This document shows positions 9,015 through 20,511 of a DNA stretch of 64,000 bases, one piece after another; position 1 is the first letter of the stretch; each line of letters opens with the position of its first letter. Below the pieces are notes generated by a model. That model searched no databases, was not told the DNA's origin, and saw only the letters and a list, made by a program, of their open reading frames with translations. The stretch is from positions 4,526,001-4,590,000 of the forward strand of contig JYIP02000003.1 of the NCBI GenBank assembly GCA_001051155.2, given 5' to 3'. The position numbers were made by a program, and so were the translations under genes. The DNA is from Chrysoporthe austroafricana. Lineage: Eukaryota > Ascomycota > Sordariomycetes > Diaporthales > Cryphonectriaceae.

Positions 9015-10441
9015 ATGGTCGCAAGCCCATTGAAGTATGCAGAACCTGAACATTTCATCTATTGCCTGCTCGGCATTTTCCCCTCAGCCATCCTCACTAT
9101 GCCTCTTACCGTCTTCGCGGGAGGACGACTGCCAGGTGGCCGTCCAGCCTACCGAAAGCAGTTCAACGCTACTCGTGCCATACAAAAGAGAGATTACCGT
9201 CGTATCGTTACGTCGACCTGCAAGACACATACTGAGATGCTAAGCCACGTACTTGAGCTGGATCCAAAGCTTGAACTCGAGGCATCTAGGAAGCTCGTCC
9301 AGCTCTGCACGCATATCAAGGATATCCTGTTCAGAGCCTATAAGGCTGCAACAACAGAATCGAGCCAGCCCGAGCAGCGTTCAGTTGACTTGCAGGTTTT
9401 CGTCGAAAAGCTCAAGAAAGCAAACCCTGATAGAACCATCCCGAAAGATTCTATTCCTTGGGAGACGGCATTGGAGTTGTACCTCCATGTAATTGTGGTC
9501 AAACAAGGCCAGAATGTTCGAGATATTACCTCCCTCAGTAAGTTACCCCCCCCCCCCGGTAGAGGATGCAGTTATCTGCATAGGTATGCTATGTAGATAA
9601 CTGCTGATTTCCTTTTTTCCTACTTTTAGGGGCCTTAATAGACAGATCAAGGATATCTGCTTCTATCAAAGGCCTGAGCCAACCAGACCTCAACTTCACA
9701 GGCCTGCCGGCTACGATCTGGGCCTGCTTTGTTTCTCGACGGGTATACAAAGATAAGGAGAACGGCGAAACTGGTGGTTCATCTTCCTGTGAGGTTCCAG
9801 CAGACGATGCTTCAGATAACGAACGATTGACATACGTCGTGATTACGACCACAGGGGAGCAATGGAGAAAGGTGAAGAAAATGGGCTCGTGGGCCTTCAA
9901 GAACGCTGTGGTGCGGGAGACACGCCTCTTGGAGCTGGAGCAGGAGTTAGGTAGTGCTCTGAGCCATCTCGAGGAGGACCGTGGTCATTTTTACGAAATG
10001 ATCGCATCCTCCGGGATCACAGACCGCCGCAGCATGTGCAGAGAAGCCGAAGATTGGATGGCGTCGCCGTCAAATATCGCCAGTAGCGGCATGCACCCGC
10101 TCCTCCAGTACAAGTTAAGCAAACCGGATTCCAACGGCCTTATCGGGGACCATTTTCGGAACCAGCGCCAACCTTCCTGGGAAGTATCGTCGGCGGCTCT
10201 GGCTGTCATAGAGGGGTTTCCTATCAAGCCGCGCTGCGTTACTTGTTTCGCAACGATACAGGTTCCCCTAGATCCCGAGGCACGGCAGGTGGAAGACGAT
10301 GCGCTCTCTAATGATAAGGAAAAGTTCTTTAAAATGGGGTGTGCGGAGGTCGCTGGGGTGGTTCTCGCCAACCAGCTCGCGAGGCACCTTTCGTCACCGG
10401 ACAGATCCGATGCTACAGGAACGAGCTCACAAGACCCCTGA
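9015..10441 (+). CDS. Unrecognised 444-aa protein, two exons
   Basis: Model: exons 9015-9537 and 9630-10441. The intron has donor GTAAGT, a run of 12 C just after it, and acceptor TACTTTTAG. Splitting a codon after its first base joins the two ORFs exactly in frame (DITSL then RALIDRS), which is good support for a real gene. I do not recognise the product. Residues about 40-120 are basic and helical (YRKQFNATRAIQKRDYRR, then LELDPKLELEASRKLVQLC). The middle is mixed alpha/beta, and there is a helical acidic segment around 300 (LELEQELGSALSHLEEDR). The C-terminal part has CVTCFA and ends in a Ser/Thr-rich tail. The start could be a later Met (MPLTVF, 28 residues in), because the first residues are hydrophobic and atypical. 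Further upstream exons cannot be excluded. Confidence 0.55.
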
Positions 10442-13400
10442 GCGGGCAAAACGCTGGAAAATGGCCTTAACCGACAGCTCGTCGATCATAATAGAATTCG
10501 CGAGATCTTCAATCAGCAATAGGAAGGCAGAGGGGAAGGGAATAAGCGTTTCGGTTATTCTTTTATTTCCTTCTACATTTCAGCAGAAACGGACGGTATT
10601 TTTTGGAAAAGGTTAACGAATGTCATAAGTGCATTAGACTTCATAGGGATATCATAGACGGATAAGTACGGGTAACAGAGATAGCGGGTGGCGTTTGGTA
10701 TTTGGTCTCAAAGAAGACGGTAGAGACTTACAAGCATGTCAATGATTTATGGTCTCGTACCTGTGAGTACATACCCAGCCGTCGCTGAGACCGCCCAGGC
10801 CCTTTCGGACGATCGTGACATGAACGATCGTGATATGAACCAGCCGGTCCGACCTCCGAATTTCGTGTCGCAGGGTCGGCTGGCAATTAGTGATGTCGTA
10901 GAGACAGGGCTTTTGATGGTAAAGCGACAGTCTAGAAGTTACAGAGCTGGACAAGACAGTTGCGGATACCATATTAATATATTCTGGAAAGGTCAGTAGT
11001 ACCACAGTGCTGCTCCTCTGAACTCCGGAGTGCTCTTTAGCTTTCCTCACCCGTCTTCCATATTACTCCGGGTCGAGATCTATTTGATTTATTTTACACT
11101 GGAGCCTTTGACTGTAACCAGTACACTCAGTCAGGGACGTTGTGTATGTTCCGAACTCTTATTTCCCATGCTACCATTTTTGGAGCAATATGGAAATTAG
11201 GCGAGTCAGAGTTGTGTCTACTATCTGGTCCCCGAAAGAACTGTTTGTAAATTTCACCGCACACCGTTCCGAAGGTGGGTCTTGCGGCTATCTGGGTTGC
11301 CTAATGGTGATGCGTATTGAAATGCGTATAGATGCCCTGTCGTGCTGTTGGTTGGCAATATGGACGCATCTTTCCTTATAGGTAGTAATTCCATCGTCCA
11401 AGCCCGTTCGAGTATCGCGTCTGCAGCCCTTCCCCCCCTCCCCTCCCAAAAAAGATGTAAACGCGACATCAACGAAAGACAACCACACCGGCAGTCTTGC
11501 TGCCTGGAAGTCCGCGGGACCCTCTTACATTCGCACTTACGGCGCGACTCATGACGATGGCTGTTTGCCTTGATTTGGCAGCATATCATTATCGGCACAG
11601 CCCCGAAAGCAACCATGTAAGTCCCTCATCGGGTAGATCAGGGCCTCCAAGGGCGGGACCTGGATCCTGCAATCACACGAAAAAAAACTCAATTCCTCGC
11701 CGGCTTTCCCCTTTCACGACCCACGAGAAACGGATGTAGAGAAATTCAAAAGGTGACAACGCATCGTGAGAAGGTTACTTCCAGGTTTCAGGGTTGTTTC
11801 ATTGAATGCACAGAAAAGATGATAGTGCCATCGCCTTAGGGAAGGGTTCATTTCGCGCAACTAGACGCTTTTGAAGAGACGAAGCAGCTCCCATACTTCT
11901 GAAAACGTTGAAAATGAGTACATAAAGCAAAATGACGATTTCAATAAACAAAGGACGGAGCTAGGTCGTGTATGAGATTCACAAGCCAATTGTAGAAGCT
12001 TAATTAACACTTGCTATGACAGTCGCCCTGCTCTCAAAGCCAGTAATTAGTACTCCAGTCCCGGGCTCATCTCGTTTCTGTCTAAGGCGACTTTTCCCTC
12101 TTCAGCTGGAGACAGGCAGAAACACCAACGGTAGGCCTGTGTGGCGCAGGCCGTCAGCAGCACATTGCGGCGCAGACGATGTTTGCCCGAGCCCGGAAGA
12201 CCCGCCGCGTGGTGCGACTTGCACTGCCCACACAAGTGTCCGTCCTACCTCCAACCTGAAGAGCTGCTTTGGAATCGCTCGAGGCGTATTGTTCGAGTCC
12301 ATCCTGGTCTTTCCCTCGCCCTCGATGATGCTACGATGTATCTTGATTATTATAACTACTACTCGTCGTATTCTCCGCACTTTGTCTACCTAGACCTAGA
12401 CGGGCGCCTTGCCATAAGCTGACGAAGATTTGGCCCACAAGACTACCCATGTAACATATCCGACACAGTAAAAGACCGAGGATGTCGAGGTTAAGCTGAG
12501 CCATCCGGCCAGGGTGCGATTGAATCAATAACAAATGTCGTTGTCGCAGCCGCGTCAAGATGTAGGGACCAGTAAATCGTCCATCCTATGTCCGAGGGCA
12601 GCGACACCTCTTCACGCCAGACCTCGACCACACGGGAAGGGAAAGAGGCGAGACGAAGGAGCTACGACGATTTATGGAATGTCGAAGGGAAGCGATGTCC
12701 TATTGTAGCAACTCGAGTACGCAAGGCGCTTGGAAAGATGAATACGGACGCTAGCTAGACGCTAAGGCTGAAGAGGAGATAAGAGGCATACGTCGACCAA
12801 AAGGGTCTAGCCTGGGCAGGCAAACGCCAAGATAGCGCTTGTACCAAAGAGGCAGCTGGGAGCATGCCAGCATGCCAGACGCAGCACAGCGGAATCCTGC
12901 GCGGCGAGCAGCGCTGCCGATGCCAGCCGGGTCCAGGATACCGACAAGGCTGCAAGGGGATAGGAAGAAAAAGGAAAAAAAAAGAGAAACATGGAGGGGT
13001 TTGGGCTGCCTGCGAATATGCCCACTGTGGGCCCACGAGCACGAGACCAGCAGAAGAAGACCGTCGAGGCCGAGACAGAGCGAGTCCATCTCCGGAGAGC
13101 AGCCATCACGGGACCGTCCAGGGCACCACGCGTCTGCAGATAGTCGGGCTGCAGTCAGCAGAGGCGATGGCAGGCCTGAAAGGAGCCGACACGTACCACA
13201 GCGAAGGAAAAAAACGACGAATTGAGTTTTTCTTTCGTACGACGTCGATCCGCCGGTTTCTTGTGCCACAATTTCGCTTGTGCTTTGCCTTTTCTGCGCG
13301 CCGCAGTGCGCCCGTGAAACCCACCTCGCCATGTGCCATGCTGGTCCAACTGCGACGTCGCGGCGGCTGGGTGCGTGTTGGTGGGTTCAGGATGCGTCTC

Positions 13401-14676
13401 TGGGGCCCAGGCTCCCGGGATCGACCGCGTTCCGGCCGCCGGGCGATGCAAGGCGCTCCGTCTGTTGGCAATGCCCGCGTGCTACTAGTATAGATTCTAT
13501 AGTAGTAAAACGAGCCGTCGGCATGGATCATCAAGTGATCTGTTCCAACCGACGACGCATCACCGGCTCGAAAAACAAAAAACCCTGCAAGAGACAGTAG
13601 CCTTGTGTACGTCTTGTATTGATCTGCTACATACGGAGTGCCACTAGGGGCTGTGCTCTATAGTAGATCGGCCACTTTCGAGGTATCATGCAGCGGCTTA
13701 GGCGGACCGTACTTAGTATGCTGCGCGTCAAGGGTCCCCCCCTATTCCGCTCACTCTCCCCTTCAGCAGGTGCTCCGTGCCTCTCGCGGTGACGTCCTGA
13801 AATGTCTCGACAGCATCTTACTTTTTGACTCGGACCCACAAGATAACGGCGGGACAGGGCCAGAGCAATAAAGATCCTATTTATGTCCGTACGGCTTGCG
13901 AAAAGCCCTTACCTAATTTGCACGTTCCCTTATCTGTAGGACGGCCGGTGCTTACGATTCGCCGTCCTCCCAGCGGACAGCCTGCTGGGGGACCTGCGCT
14001 GGACGAAAATCAGCGGGAGGATTCGATAGAGCAAGCGCCAGAGATGCAAGACCCTGTGAGGGCCTGTTTGTGTCTTGCTGCGAGGTGCCCCTACTATGTA
14101 CCATCCGGCGTTGCACCGGCCACCCCGAAGGGGGCCAGCCTCACGGTGGCGCGCCAGTTTCCCTATCAGACAACGGACCCGTGGTCTCTTGACGCGCCGG
14201 CTTGCTGACCATGCCTCGATTCGACAGGTATCAGCGCAGCATGCGCAAGCGGGTTGGTGGAGCGGAGGGCTCTGATACGTTGGAGGGCTGTGGGAGGGAA
14301 TGCCACATCCGGCGCAGGGCCGTCGCCCCTTTACGATTCACATACGATCCTCCTCATGCAATAGGGTTGCGAGCTAGGCTCTACTCCGGACATGGGTGTC
14401 GTTGGTGATCGGCCGGGGTCTTATCAGAGTCACCCATTATCTTGGGTGGGAGAGATAGGTTGCCAGCACGCCACCCTGCCTGTCCTGGACACCCTGCCAT
14501 GCCTCCCCTGCCTGCAGTGCGGGTGTTGCGCCGACATGGCGCAATGAGGACGGCATAAAAGCTGGCGTGTCTCATCGTCTCCCGCGCGCCTGTCCTGCTC
14601 TGTCCTCTTCTCCCCCCCGTCCCTTGCTAGCTTAGGAGACGTGTGTTGTCTATTTGCGTCGTCGACACTGGCAAAG
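10442..14676. other. Gene-free stretch, about 4.2 kb
   Basis: No ORF here has a recognisable domain, credible splice partners or consistent codon use. Base composition moves from TA-rich (10.5-12 kb) to GC-rich (from about 12.5 kb), marking the edge of the accessory segment. A 15-bp tandem duplication with one C/T difference lies at 10811-10840 (GATCGTGACATGAAC, then GATCGTGATATGAAC). The last few hundred bases before 14677 are the promoter and leader of the permease gene. Confidence 0.5.
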
Positions 14677-16956
14677 ATGTCTTCGCCCACACGAACAGAA
14701 TCGGATAAGGTGGCTTATGTGGGTGATGAGAAGGGCGTCTCAGACCCCGAGTCCCCTTCCTACAACCAGGATGGCGACGTCGCGGTGGGCGGGATCGAAG
14801 ACTTTGGGGAGAAGAAGCAGCTGAAGTACGGCCCTCCCCAGCGGATCGATGTGTTATCATTTCGACATGATAGATGGTGGGACTAACGACGGATGACATC
14901 TAGGCAGGGGTTGGCCCAGAGGCATATTCAGATGATTGCGCTCGCTGGCGCGATCGGTACGGTTAGTTCTGAGGAAGCACCAGGAATTGCGTAAAGTTGC
15001 TTGCTTGCTCACAACTACTCATTAAGGGTCTTTTCCTCGGTTCGGGGAGTGCTATTGAGAAAGGCGGTCCGTTGGGAGCCTTGTAAGTCGTCGCACGTCT
15101 ATCTCGAAGGAAAAAAAATCTCGCCTTTCTGACTGACCTTTTCTACACAGGCTTGGATACTTTCTCGTGGGTATTCTGGTTATCGGTGTTGTGATGTCAA
15201 TTGCTGAGATGAGGTATGTTCCGAACAAGTCACTGCTCGCTTTCTTTCTATCTCTCTCTCGATGATCATGGTACTTACAGACCCTTTAGTACCCTCGTGC
15301 CTCTTAGCGGAGCCATTATCCGACACGCCGAATACTTCTTTGATCCCGCTCTCTCCTTCGCTCAAGGATGGAACTCGGTGTACAACTACCTCGTATCGAT
15401 ACCCGCGGAATTGACTGCTGCGGCAGTGATCGTGTCTTTTTGGGATACAACAACTACAGCGGCGGCCTGGATTATTCTGTTTGGAGGCTTGCTGGTGATC
15501 GCCAACTTGCTCTTCGTCCGTGTATATGGTGAAATGGAGTTCGTGTTCGCGACGCTGAAGATCATGCTGATCGTTGGACTGAACATCATGGTACGTTTTT
15601 GCCCTCAAGATCGCCTGCCGGTGCCGCTTGGCTAACTCATGGGGCATGACAGGCTATCGTCATCGTCGCCGGAGGAGGTCCTGACCATCAGGTGATTGGC
15701 TTTACGTACTGGCGCAACCCGGGCCCTTTCGTCCAGTATCTGGATATCCCGGGACCTCTCGGCCGGTTCCTCGGCTTCTGGACAACATTCAACAACGCCG
15801 TCTACTCATACTCGTGAGCACCCCCTGCCCACTCTAGTTGTGGTTCCTAAAGGGATTTGGCTAATACGTTGGCTTGGCAGAGGTATTGAGAACATTTCCA
15901 TGGCTGCATCGGAGACCCAGAATCCCCGCCGCAACATCCCCATCGCAGCCAGGCGTATCTTCTGGCGTGTGGCCATCTTCTACGGTGAGTGGAGAGAGCC
16001 GCCTATGTATTTCCCAGCGAGGGACCCACACTGACAACGATCCCTCGCAGTCCTGAGTATCTTCTTCGTCGGCATGCTCGTTCCCTCCAACGACCCGCAG
16101 CTCCTGACGGCGGACTCCGGCACCGCGGCGGCATCCCCCTTCGTCATCGCCGCCACTCGCGCTGGCATCAAGGTCGTGCCGTCGATCATCAACTTCGTCG
16201 TGCTGACGAGCGCCTGGAGCGCGGGCAACTCCTACATCCTGGCCAACTCGCGTATCCTGTACGGCATGGCCCAGGAGAGCCACGCCCCCAAGGTCTTCCT
16301 CCGGACCAACAGGATGGGCATTCCCGTACGTTCTCGCGCAGCCCTTTCCCTCCACCTCCCCCCCCCAAAAGAAAAACCCCTCATCCCTCATGTCTTCCCT
16401 ACCGCCTGATCCGGCACTCGAAGGCTGACTTCTGCTCGAAAAAAATGTGTAGTACGTCGGCGTGACCTTCACCTCGCTCTTCATCTGCCTCGGCTTCATG
16501 TCGCTGTCCAGCTCCGCCTCCACGGCCTTCACGTGGCTGCAGGACCTCGTCTCCGTCGGCGCGCTCGTGACGTGGTCCGTCATCTGCGCCGTCTACCTGC
16601 GCTTCCACTACGGCATGCGGGCGCAGGGCATCTCGCGCGACGAGCTGCCCTGGAAGGCGCCGTTCCAGCCGTACGCGGCCTGGTTCTCGCTGTGCTTCTT
16701 CATCCTGCTGCTGCTCACCGGCGGCTACACGACCTTCATCAAGAACCACTGGACGACCGAGACGTTCATCTCCTCGTACATCGACATCCCCATCTTCTTC
16801 GGCCTGTACTTCGGCTACAAGATCGTCAAGAAGACCAAGATCGTCCCGCTGCACGAGATCCCCATCCGCAGGTACATCGACATCGCGAACGCCAACCCCG
16901 AGCCACCGGTGCCGCCCAAGAAGGGCTGGCGGAAGCTCAACATCCTGTGGGAGTAA
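14677..16956 (+). CDS. Amino-acid permease (YAT/AAP family, general amino-acid permease type)
   Basis: Nine-exon model: 14677-14825, 14904-14961, 15027-15082, 15151-15213, 15281-15590, 15653-15813, 15881-15984, 16051-16325, 16453-16956. It encodes 559 aa and all phases join. The product is a plasma-membrane proton symporter importing amino acids, with 12 predicted membrane spans. Diagnostic pieces are QRHIQMIALAG then AIGTGLFLGSGSAIEKGGPL (about residues 54-85, substrate-binding TM1), the TM3-TM5 blocks, SGIENISMAASE then TQNPRRNIPIA (about 266-290, TM6), and AWSAGNSYILANSRILYGMA. The hydrophilic N-tail is acidic and Ser-rich, the usual site of ubiquitin control. Intron 1 has an alternative: donor at 14851 and acceptor at 14907 would add 7 residues (559 becomes 566). 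I prefer the donor GTACGG because it gives the family-like KQGLAQRH. The intron holds a good branch site (GACTAAC at 14881). Confidence 0.9.
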
Positions 16957-17134
16957 GCGCCGGGGCCTGGCTCGCGCGCCTTGGGGGGCTGTCAGGGGAT
17001 TTCAAGACCTGGCGGCCACGGGGGCGGTTGCTTGTGATTGGGGGTGATTAGGTCGAACGAAAATTTCGCGGCATGGTGGGACGAAGTTTTGTGTCTAAAA
17101 AAGAGGATTCAACGGCTTCCGGTGTCTCCTCGCT

Positions 17135-17140
17135 AATAAA
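17135..17140 (+). terminator. Candidate polyadenylation signal of the permease gene
   Basis: AATAAA lies 179 bp after the permease stop codon, followed by a TA-rich string. It is the only such hexamer in this interval. Fungal 3' ends use loose signals, so this is only a candidate. Confidence 0.35.
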
Positions 17141-17526
17141 GGCTATATTATACCCGTGCAGAAATGAGAGACATTTATAGAGCGAGACCGGCACTCGCCA
17201 TCAGACCAATACTTGCAGAGTCTCTCGTCCTGGCCACTATCTATGCCTCTACCTTGACTACCACTATATGCCAGTTTGCCAGTAGAGCCCCGGCAATGCT
17301 CAACTCTCGGCCCTCGCGCCGGGGTTGCAGGAACTCTAAATGTGGAATGTATGCCTTACATACGTAATCATCACATGTCACTCGCCATTCCTCATACGAC
17401 GTCTTCGAAAAAACCCCTATAGCCAAGCAGTTCTTGAATGTATAGGTCGCGGCCTGCACCAGGGCATCACGATCCGCCCGCACCCGAACAGGGTAGGTAG
17501 GTAGATAGGTAGTATGTCACAGCCAT

Positions 17527-18730
17527 CTAGACCAGAGACTTCCTCGCGGTCGACTGGCGCAGCCTCACGGTCTGCTCGTAAAGGACGTCCTTAAACGCGA
17601 ACAAGAACGCGGCCGTAAGGACGCTCTGGGTGACCTTGGGGCCGATACCTGTTGCGACGTTAGCATGCATGCCACCTCTACGCGAAAGCTAGGCTACGGG
17701 GGGGCCATCCATCCCACCGAGGGGGAACTCCGAGAGAAACTCACCCTTGTAGAGCCCGGCGACGCCCTCCTCCTTGGCGATCCGCCTGATGGCGGCGGTC
17801 ATGCCCTCGGTCTTGCCGTCGCGCCCGGCGACGTGCGCCTGCGACTTGACGGTGATGTAGGGGTAGGTGATGCTCGTGGCGAACAGCTTGCCGAGGGCGC
17901 CGAGGAAGAAGGCGATGGTGGGGGTGACGCGGCGCTTCTTCTCGAGGGCGTTCTTGAGCTGCTCAAAGAGGGTGTACTGCAGGATCGGGTTGATGACCAG
18001 CACCAGGGCGGGCAGGACGCCCGAGAAGAGCGCGCGCGGGCCCTCGTTGCGCAGCAGCGCCATCAGCGTGCCCAGGGTGCTCGGCCTCTGCGCCCTCTTC
18101 TTGTTGCTGCTGCTGGTGTTGGCGTCGGCGCCGGGCAGCACGGCGGCGGCATTGTCGTCCTCGGCCTCGTGCTTGCGGGTCGTCATGCGGGTGTTGACGA
18201 CCCAGATGGGGTTCGTGAGGACGACGGTGGCGGAGCCGGCGATGGCGCCGGCGATCATGCTCTCGACGGTGGTGAGGCGCTTGGAGGCGCGACCCGCGCG
18301 GTCGGCGGCGGCCTCGAAGAAGGCGCGCGTCCACTCGTACCAGTAGTAGTAGACGAAGTTGGTGAGGGAGATGCCGAACAGGGCCGAGTCGAGGCCGGCG
18401 TAGAGGCCGGCGAGGCCCTCGCGCTCGACGATGTGGCGGACGGCGCGGAGGAAGGACGAGTCGGCGCGCCGGGACTCGACCTGGGCGCGGGTGGAGAGCG
18501 TGATGAGCGGGTAGCTAGAGCGCACGCCATGCCGGTCAGCCTGTTGGTTGTTTGACGGACAGACGGCCACGAGGGAGCCGGTGGAGAGGGGGTTAGATGG
18601 GGCGCGCAGGAGGAGGATGTGTGTGCTCGTACGTCAGGACCATAGACAGGATGCCTCCGCCCGCGCCGGCGAGGGCGTGGGCCACATTGTCGTTCTGGGG
18701 GATCACAGGCTTCGAAGCGGCCGGCGCCAT
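17527..18730 (-). CDS. ANT1: Peroxisomal adenine-nucleotide carrier, PMP47/Ant1 type (SLC25 family)
   Basis: Three minus-strand exons: 18730-18633, 18514-17745 and 17648-17527. They give 329 aa, with donors GTACGA and GTGAGT and both junction phases correct. The protein has three carrier repeats: YPLITLSTRAQVESRR (about 34-49), NPIWVVNTRMTTRK and YPYITVKSQAHVAGR. The NPIWVVNTRM version is typical of peroxisomal carriers (yeast Ant1, Candida Pmp47, human SLC25A17) rather than mitochondrial ADP/ATP exchangers. These bring ATP (or CoA/FAD) into peroxisomes for fatty-acid activation and beta-oxidation. A fungal insertion rich in Asn/Ser and Lys/Arg (after NTRMTTRK) separates repeats 2 and 3, as in other filamentous fungi. 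The C-terminus, ending RKSLV, lacks a PTS1, as expected for a membrane protein. It is convergent with the permease, with 570 bp between stops. Confidence 0.88.
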
Positions 18731-20475
18731 GGTGACGGATCGTCGTGCGTGCTTGCGTACGTGCGTGCGTGGGTGCAGCGATCTTTTCTCTGGCTCGTAT
18801 ACGGGGTCTCAAGAGGATCGTGATCGGCCGGCTCAGTTGATGTCCTCGTTCATTCTCGTCGCCAGGCGAGGCGGTGGGTAAGGGGAGGGAATGGATTGAA
18901 TGAATGAAGTCACATCCTCGACGCGCTGCGACGGGTCGGCTTCGTGGCATGCGCACCGCTCAGCCGAGGTCCGACCAAATGCCACTCTACTACTACACTA
19001 CTACCAAGCACGGAATACAGCAAGCAGCACACTACACTACTGGGCAAGGCACCAACTACTACGGTAGACGGCCAGCGCTGTGTGTCGTCGGCTCCCAGCA
19101 CTACGGAGAGCTCCCCACCAGGCCGGCAAACCCCGGCACTGGAGGACGCGGGTTTTTGACATATGATTGTCGCGCCTGTCGGTCGCGCACCCACGCCCAA
19201 CCCGACCTCACGATCCTGGCTCTTCCGGCCGGCGTGCCTGGCTGACTGGCTGGCTCGCTGGCTGCGCAGCCGAGGGACGTTCGTGCAGGGCCGGCGCCGC
19301 CAAGGTGGCCCAGCGTGGTCCTCTCACTACCTCTCGTGCGCCCTGCGCCAGCGCCAGCCTCGCTACAACATAAGCATCCCCGAGATCTCGGGATGGCCGT
19401 CGGGGGAGGGTTGCACCGAGATGCTGTGACGTCTTCTGGAAGACCTCACGCGACTTCCTTCGATGTGCGCCTGCAGGCGGAGGGCCGGGAAGTGCCTCGA
19501 GCAGCCCGTCCGCCCGGCCTCCTCCTCCTCCTCTCATGGCTTACCTGTTTCATCCTAGGCGCGGGCAGAAGGCCATGCAGAGAGGCCATGCAAGAGAGGC
19601 CGCACCTGGGAGGGGGCCCGGCTGAGACTTCCGCGCTGAGGAGCGCAGAGTTGGTAGCAGGGCAGAGAGCCGCGATGATGGCCTTCCGTATCCAGAGCCG
19701 CCCACCTGCGCGCCGTGGCCATGGGCCATGGCCATGACCCTGATGACATGACGAGGGAAGCCGGCCGTCCAGGAACGGTGTGGGTGTGGGTGTGGGTGTG
19801 GGAGTGGGTACTACTGCCCAGCCTGGGCGGCGAGGCAGGATCCTGTCTTCCTGTCTTCCTATCTGGGCAGAAAAGATGAGAAGATCAAAGACCGCCACCG
19901 CCAACGCCCAACGCCAGCGGCTTCCTGGCACGCCAGGCCAGGCCAGGCCAGGCCAGGCCCAGAGAGGGCTGCCGATGATCGGTGTAAGAGAGCAGACAGG
20001 ATGGATCAACGGATCGCCCAGCCCTGCCCAGCACAACTGACTGGACTTGGCGGCAAAAGGACCCTGGCACGACCTGGTGCCCGCGTCGCCAGCGAGGTTC
20101 CGCCGCCCGTCGGGTCGAGCTACCGCATTGACGGGTTGGCTGCATGCAGAAAGGCCATGCCATCCTCTGGGCGTGCGTGCGTTCCCCCAAACGAGAACCC
20201 GGGGCGGCCTCGTCCCAAAACCGGAGCGAAGGATTCCTCAACCCCAAACAGCCCCAGCAGGCTGGGTCTTAGAAGAGGCAGAGAGAGAGACACACACACA
20301 GAGGGACGACGTTGCGTCCCGGCGGCGCCGAGGAGGTGTTCGTCCGGCCCCCGTCCTGTCCTGTCCTGTCCTGTCCTGCGCGTGAAGTTCATGTGGCCCT
20401 GACCTGGTTGCCCTCCCCCCCCCTAGAGCAGGCACCATCGCACAGGACAGATGAGACAAGACAAGACAGGCAGAC

Positions 20476-20480
<5 letters not shown>

Positions 20481-20510
<30 letters not shown>

Positions 20511-20511
20511 G
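20481..20511. repeat. CAGA tetranucleotide microsatellite
   Basis: A perfect run of nearly eight CAGA units, in an intergenic region, with related but imperfect CAGACA strings just before it. Confidence 0.9.

Noticed and set aside
10736..10999. Plus ORF of 87 codons beginning MSMIYGLVPVSTYPAV.
   Set aside because: It has no domain, contains the 15-bp tandem duplication, and has no splice support.
12270..12310. TTGTTCGAGTCCATCC resembles the T-arm of a tRNA.
   Set aside because: The five bases on each side of the loop do not pair, and no acceptor, D or anticodon stem can be folded upstream.
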